Assembly (NCBI RefSeq): GCF_001263415.1
Contig: NZ_LGTE01000004.1
Span: forward strand, 62,001 to 126,000
Reading direction: 5' to 3'
From: Thermincola ferriacetica
GTDB taxonomy: Bacteria > Bacillota > Thermincolia > Thermincolales > Thermincolaceae
DNA: 64,000 bases
Below, piece by piece: positions 62,098 to 64,000 of this stretch. A program made the position numbers and the translations under genes. Every line of letters begins with the position of its first letter. Position 1 is the first letter of the stretch. The notes under the pieces are model-generated. The model was not told the DNA's origin. It made no database searches and worked only from the letters and a program-made list of their open reading frames with translations.

Positions 62098-62394
62098 TCA
62101 CCTCCTTTTCAGTCGTTCTATTTCATCCTGCAGCTCTTCAACCTGCTCCAGCAAATCAAGTATAATTGCCGCTCCCGGCAGGTTGACACCGAGGTCCCGG
62201 CGCAGTCGCAGTATTTTATGCGCGCGCATTACCTGGCAGGCCGGTATCTGGCCCCGGCGCACCTCAACTATACCTAACTCGGCCAATTTGTACATGATTT
62301 CAGGATGTATATCGAGCTCAGCGATATCTATCCAGGTATCTTCATCATCAACAGACAGGGTGTGGCGGAAAATCCGAATGTAAAACTTATCCAT
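62098..62394 (-). CDS. CbpM-like chaperone modulator (MerR-type)
   Basis: This 98-residue protein contains the MerR_2/CbpM pattern: [22 protein letters not shown] followed by a C-terminal coiled coil, [17 protein letters not shown]. CbpM binds CbpA and inhibits its co-chaperone activity. HspR-like repressors have the same fold, so a regulator of the cluster is the alternative. It overlaps the dnaJ-like gene by 8 bp. Confidence 0.8.
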   Translation of the reverse strand: MDKFYIRIFRHTLSVDDEDTWIDIAELDIHPEIMYKLAELGIVEVRRGQIPACQVMRAHKILRLRRDLGVNLPGAAIILDLLEQVEELQDEIERLKRR

Positions 62395-63379
62395 TGATTG
62401 ACACCCCTTCCCTCAGGGCGGCTAACTGCCGGTAAAGCTGCTCTTCTTGCGGAGTAAGCCGGTCCGGTATGTCTATTCTTATGCGTACATACTCATCTCC
62501 GCGTCCTTCCCCGGCAGGCAGGCCTTTTCCGCGCAAACGCAGTTTATGCCCGGTTCTGGTACCGGGAGGAACTTTAACGCTAACCAGGCCGTCCAGGGTA
62601 GGAACTTTTACTTGGGCGCCCAATACTGCCTGTTCAGGACGCAAAGTCACTTCTGTTTCAATGTCGCTGCCGTTAACTGTAAACCTGGGGTGAGGAAGAA
62701 GCCGTATTTTCAGGTACAAATCACCTCTGCCACCGCCATTAAGGCCTTCACCGCCCTGCCCCTTCAGCCTGATGCGGCTGCCGTCTTTCACCCCGGGCGG
62801 GACCTTTACCGCCAGGGTCCTGGTCGTGTTGGTCACCCCTACGCCGCCGCAACGGTTGCAAAAGGAATCAAAGGCAACCCCCGTCCCCCCGCAGGCAGGA
62901 CAAATTTCACCGGTTGATAGCTGGATAGTCTTTTCCCCACCCCGGTAAGCTTCTTCCAGGGTAAGCTCCAACTCACTTTCCACGTCCTGTCCCCGGACAG
63001 GCCCACGGCGGGCAGCCCGGGCCCGTTTAAAGGGCGCTCCGCCGCCGAAGAGCATTTCAAAGAAATCGCTGAAACCGCTGACATCATCCGTACTGTAAAA
63101 GTGGAAGCCCTCCATGTCAGGCGGCGGGCGGAAATCCTGTCCGTCCTGCCAATTGGCCCCCAACCGATCATACTTGGCCCTCTTTTCCGGGTCTTTTAAT
63201 ACTTCGTAAGCTTCATTTATCTGCTTAAATTTCTCCTCTGCCTCGGCTTTATCTTTACCCGTATGTAAATCGGGGTGCCATTTCCGCGCCAGCTTTCGGT
63301 AAGCGGCCTTTATTTCCCTGTCGGTGGCATCACGGCTGACGCCCAGTATTTTGTAGTAGTCCTGGTAAGAAACACCCAT
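62387..63379 (-). CDS. CbpA/DnaJ-type co-chaperone
   Basis: 330 residues from an ATG nine bases after AGGTG. J domain ([24 protein letters not shown] in [10 protein letters not shown]), a Gly/Phe region, and then only two CxxCxGxG-type motifs ([16 protein letters not shown]) rather than four. Two C-terminal substrate-binding beta-domains follow ([38 protein letters not shown]). It stimulates DnaK ATPase. Confidence 0.93.
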   Translation of the reverse strand: MGVSYQDYYKILGVSRDATDREIKAAYRKLARKWHPDLHTGKDKAEAEEKFKQINEAYEVLKDPEKRAKYDRLGANWQDGQDFRPPPDMEGFHFYSTDDVSGFSDFFEMLFGGGAPFKRARAARRGPVRGQDVESELELTLEEAYRGGEKTIQLSTGEICPACGGTGVAFDSFCNRCGGVGVTNTTRTLAVKVPPGVKDGSRIRLKGQGGEGLNGGGRGDLYLKIRLLPHPRFTVNGSDIETEVTLRPEQAVLGAQVKVPTLDGLVSVKVPPGTRTGHKLRLRGKGLPAGEGRGDEYVRIRIDIPDRLTPQEEQLYRQLAALREGVSING

Positions 63380-63471
63380 ATAAGCTTTCACCTACCTTTT
63401 TTTAAGGCCTTCCGGGTCCGATAGGAATAAGAGCTATAACCTCCCGTCCCCCGGTTCAGGAATTGCTATAG

Positions 63472-64000
63472 TTATTTTTCTTCAAATTCAACATCCACTA
63501 TATCATCTCCACCGGGTTTCCGGTCACCGCAAGTTCCAGCGCCGCATCCGGCCGCTGTAGCGCCTGCTCCATAGGCGGCCTGGGCCAGGCCTGTAGCTGC
63601 TTGCCGAAGTTCGTTCATCAATCGACGAATACTTTCTATCGGAGCATTTTCCCTGGTAGCAGTTCTAATACTACTGATCAATTCTTCAATACGCGCTTTG
63701 TCTGCTAAAGGCGCTTTATCGCCCAATTCTTTAAGCTGCCGGTCTACCTGGTAAGCCAGAGCATCAGCCTCGTTTCTGGTCTCTGCCTCCTGCTTCCGTT
63801 TCCTGTCTTCCGCAGCATGTAATTCTGCCTCCCGGATCATCCGGTCAATTTCGCTCTGCTCGAGGCTGGTGGACCCGTTAATAGTTATAGTTTGTTCTTT
63901 TCCCGTCGTTTTATCACGGGCGCTTACTTTTAGAATGCCATTGGCATCAATGTCGAAGGTTACCTCAATCTGTGGGATTCCCCGTGGCGCGGGCGGAATT
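63472..64000 (-). CDS. dnaK: Chaperone DnaK, C-terminal part (runs off right edge)
   Basis: The frame is open from the window edge to a stop at 63472. It reads [23 protein letters not shown] then [11 protein letters not shown], the end of the substrate-binding domain, followed by the helical lid ([19 protein letters not shown]) and the C-terminus [10 protein letters not shown]. The [11 protein letters not shown] linker is rich in Ala and Gly. It is the first visible gene of the heat-shock cluster on this strand. Confidence 0.97.
   Translation of the reverse strand, partial: IPPAPRGIPQIEVTFDIDANGILKVSARDKTTGKEQTITINGSTSLEQSEIDRMIREAELHAAEDRKRKQEAETRNEADALAYQVDRQLKELGDKAPLADKARIEELISSIRTATRENAPIESIRRLMNELRQAATGLAQAAYGAGATAAGCGAGTCGDRKPGGDDIVDVEFEEK

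Overview
The window looks like chromosomal DNA of a spore-forming, anaerobic, monoderm Firmicute of the Clostridia (Peptococcaceae-type). The evidence is the gene order polA-mutM-ytaF-coaE known from endospore formers, a CotA-like multicopper oxidase, lipoprotein-anchored surface enzymes, a multiheme c-type cytochrome lipoprotein, frequent GTG/TTG starts behind strong GGAGG ribosome sites, and a dnaK-cbpA-cbpM-clpB chaperone cluster. Species cannot be fixed from sequence reading alone.

Layout. (1) 1-11.5 kb: a minus-strand island with a Tad/Flp-type pilus machine (pilin, TadC, TadB, TadA ATPase, SAF-domain CpaB, and a TadZ apparently split into receiver and ATPase genes). It also carries a RusA-type nuclease, a YdjM-like membrane protein, a lytic transglycosylase/M23 peptidase fusion and, at the far end, a secreted protein with 14 propeller repeats that runs off the window. 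The island abuts the 3' end of a tRNA-Leu(GAG) gene, and a tnpB-less IS200/IS605-like remnant sits between tadB and tadC. (2) 11.8-17.2 kb: a five-gene oligopeptide/nickel-type ABC importer. (3) 17.4-23.0 kb: housekeeping genes (lytic transglycosylase, coaE, ytaF, mutM, polA). (4) 23.2-27.5 kb: tandem GT2-TPR glycosyltransferases, two intact and two decayed. (5) 28.4-30.4 kb: an ECF sigma/anti-sigma (DUF4349) pair with a recognisable ECF promoter. (6) 30.6-36.1 kb: beta-carbonic anhydrase lipoprotein, multicopper oxidase, queC with a queuosine-precursor transporter, cold-shock protein, acyl-CoA thioesterase, and a 270-nt palindromic element.

(7) 36.4-49.0 kb is the most unusual part: a polymorphic-toxin (Rhs) region. 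A 2317-residue Rhs/YD-repeat protein lies behind a class I cyclic-di-GMP riboswitch with a terminator. Downstream are an AT-rich toxin tip, a small lipoprotein (possible immunity protein), a three-gene transposon (DUF6431 + DDE transposase + AAA ATPase), a phospholipase C gene beheaded by the transposon end just upstream of its mature N-terminus, a small membrane protein, and a decayed rhs fragment.

(8) 49.3-64 kb: tRNA-Leu(CAA), small membrane protein, thrC, an RND pump with a TetR regulator, CoA-disulfide-reductase/rhodanese, triheme cytochrome lipoprotein, a divergent cis-prenyltransferase, then clpB-cbpM-cbpA-dnaK; dnaK runs off the right edge.

The best candidates for an undescribed system are the c-di-GMP-switched Rhs locus and the tRNA-flanked pilus island carrying RusA and cell-wall hydrolase genes. 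All family assignments come from reading motifs; no database search was run.
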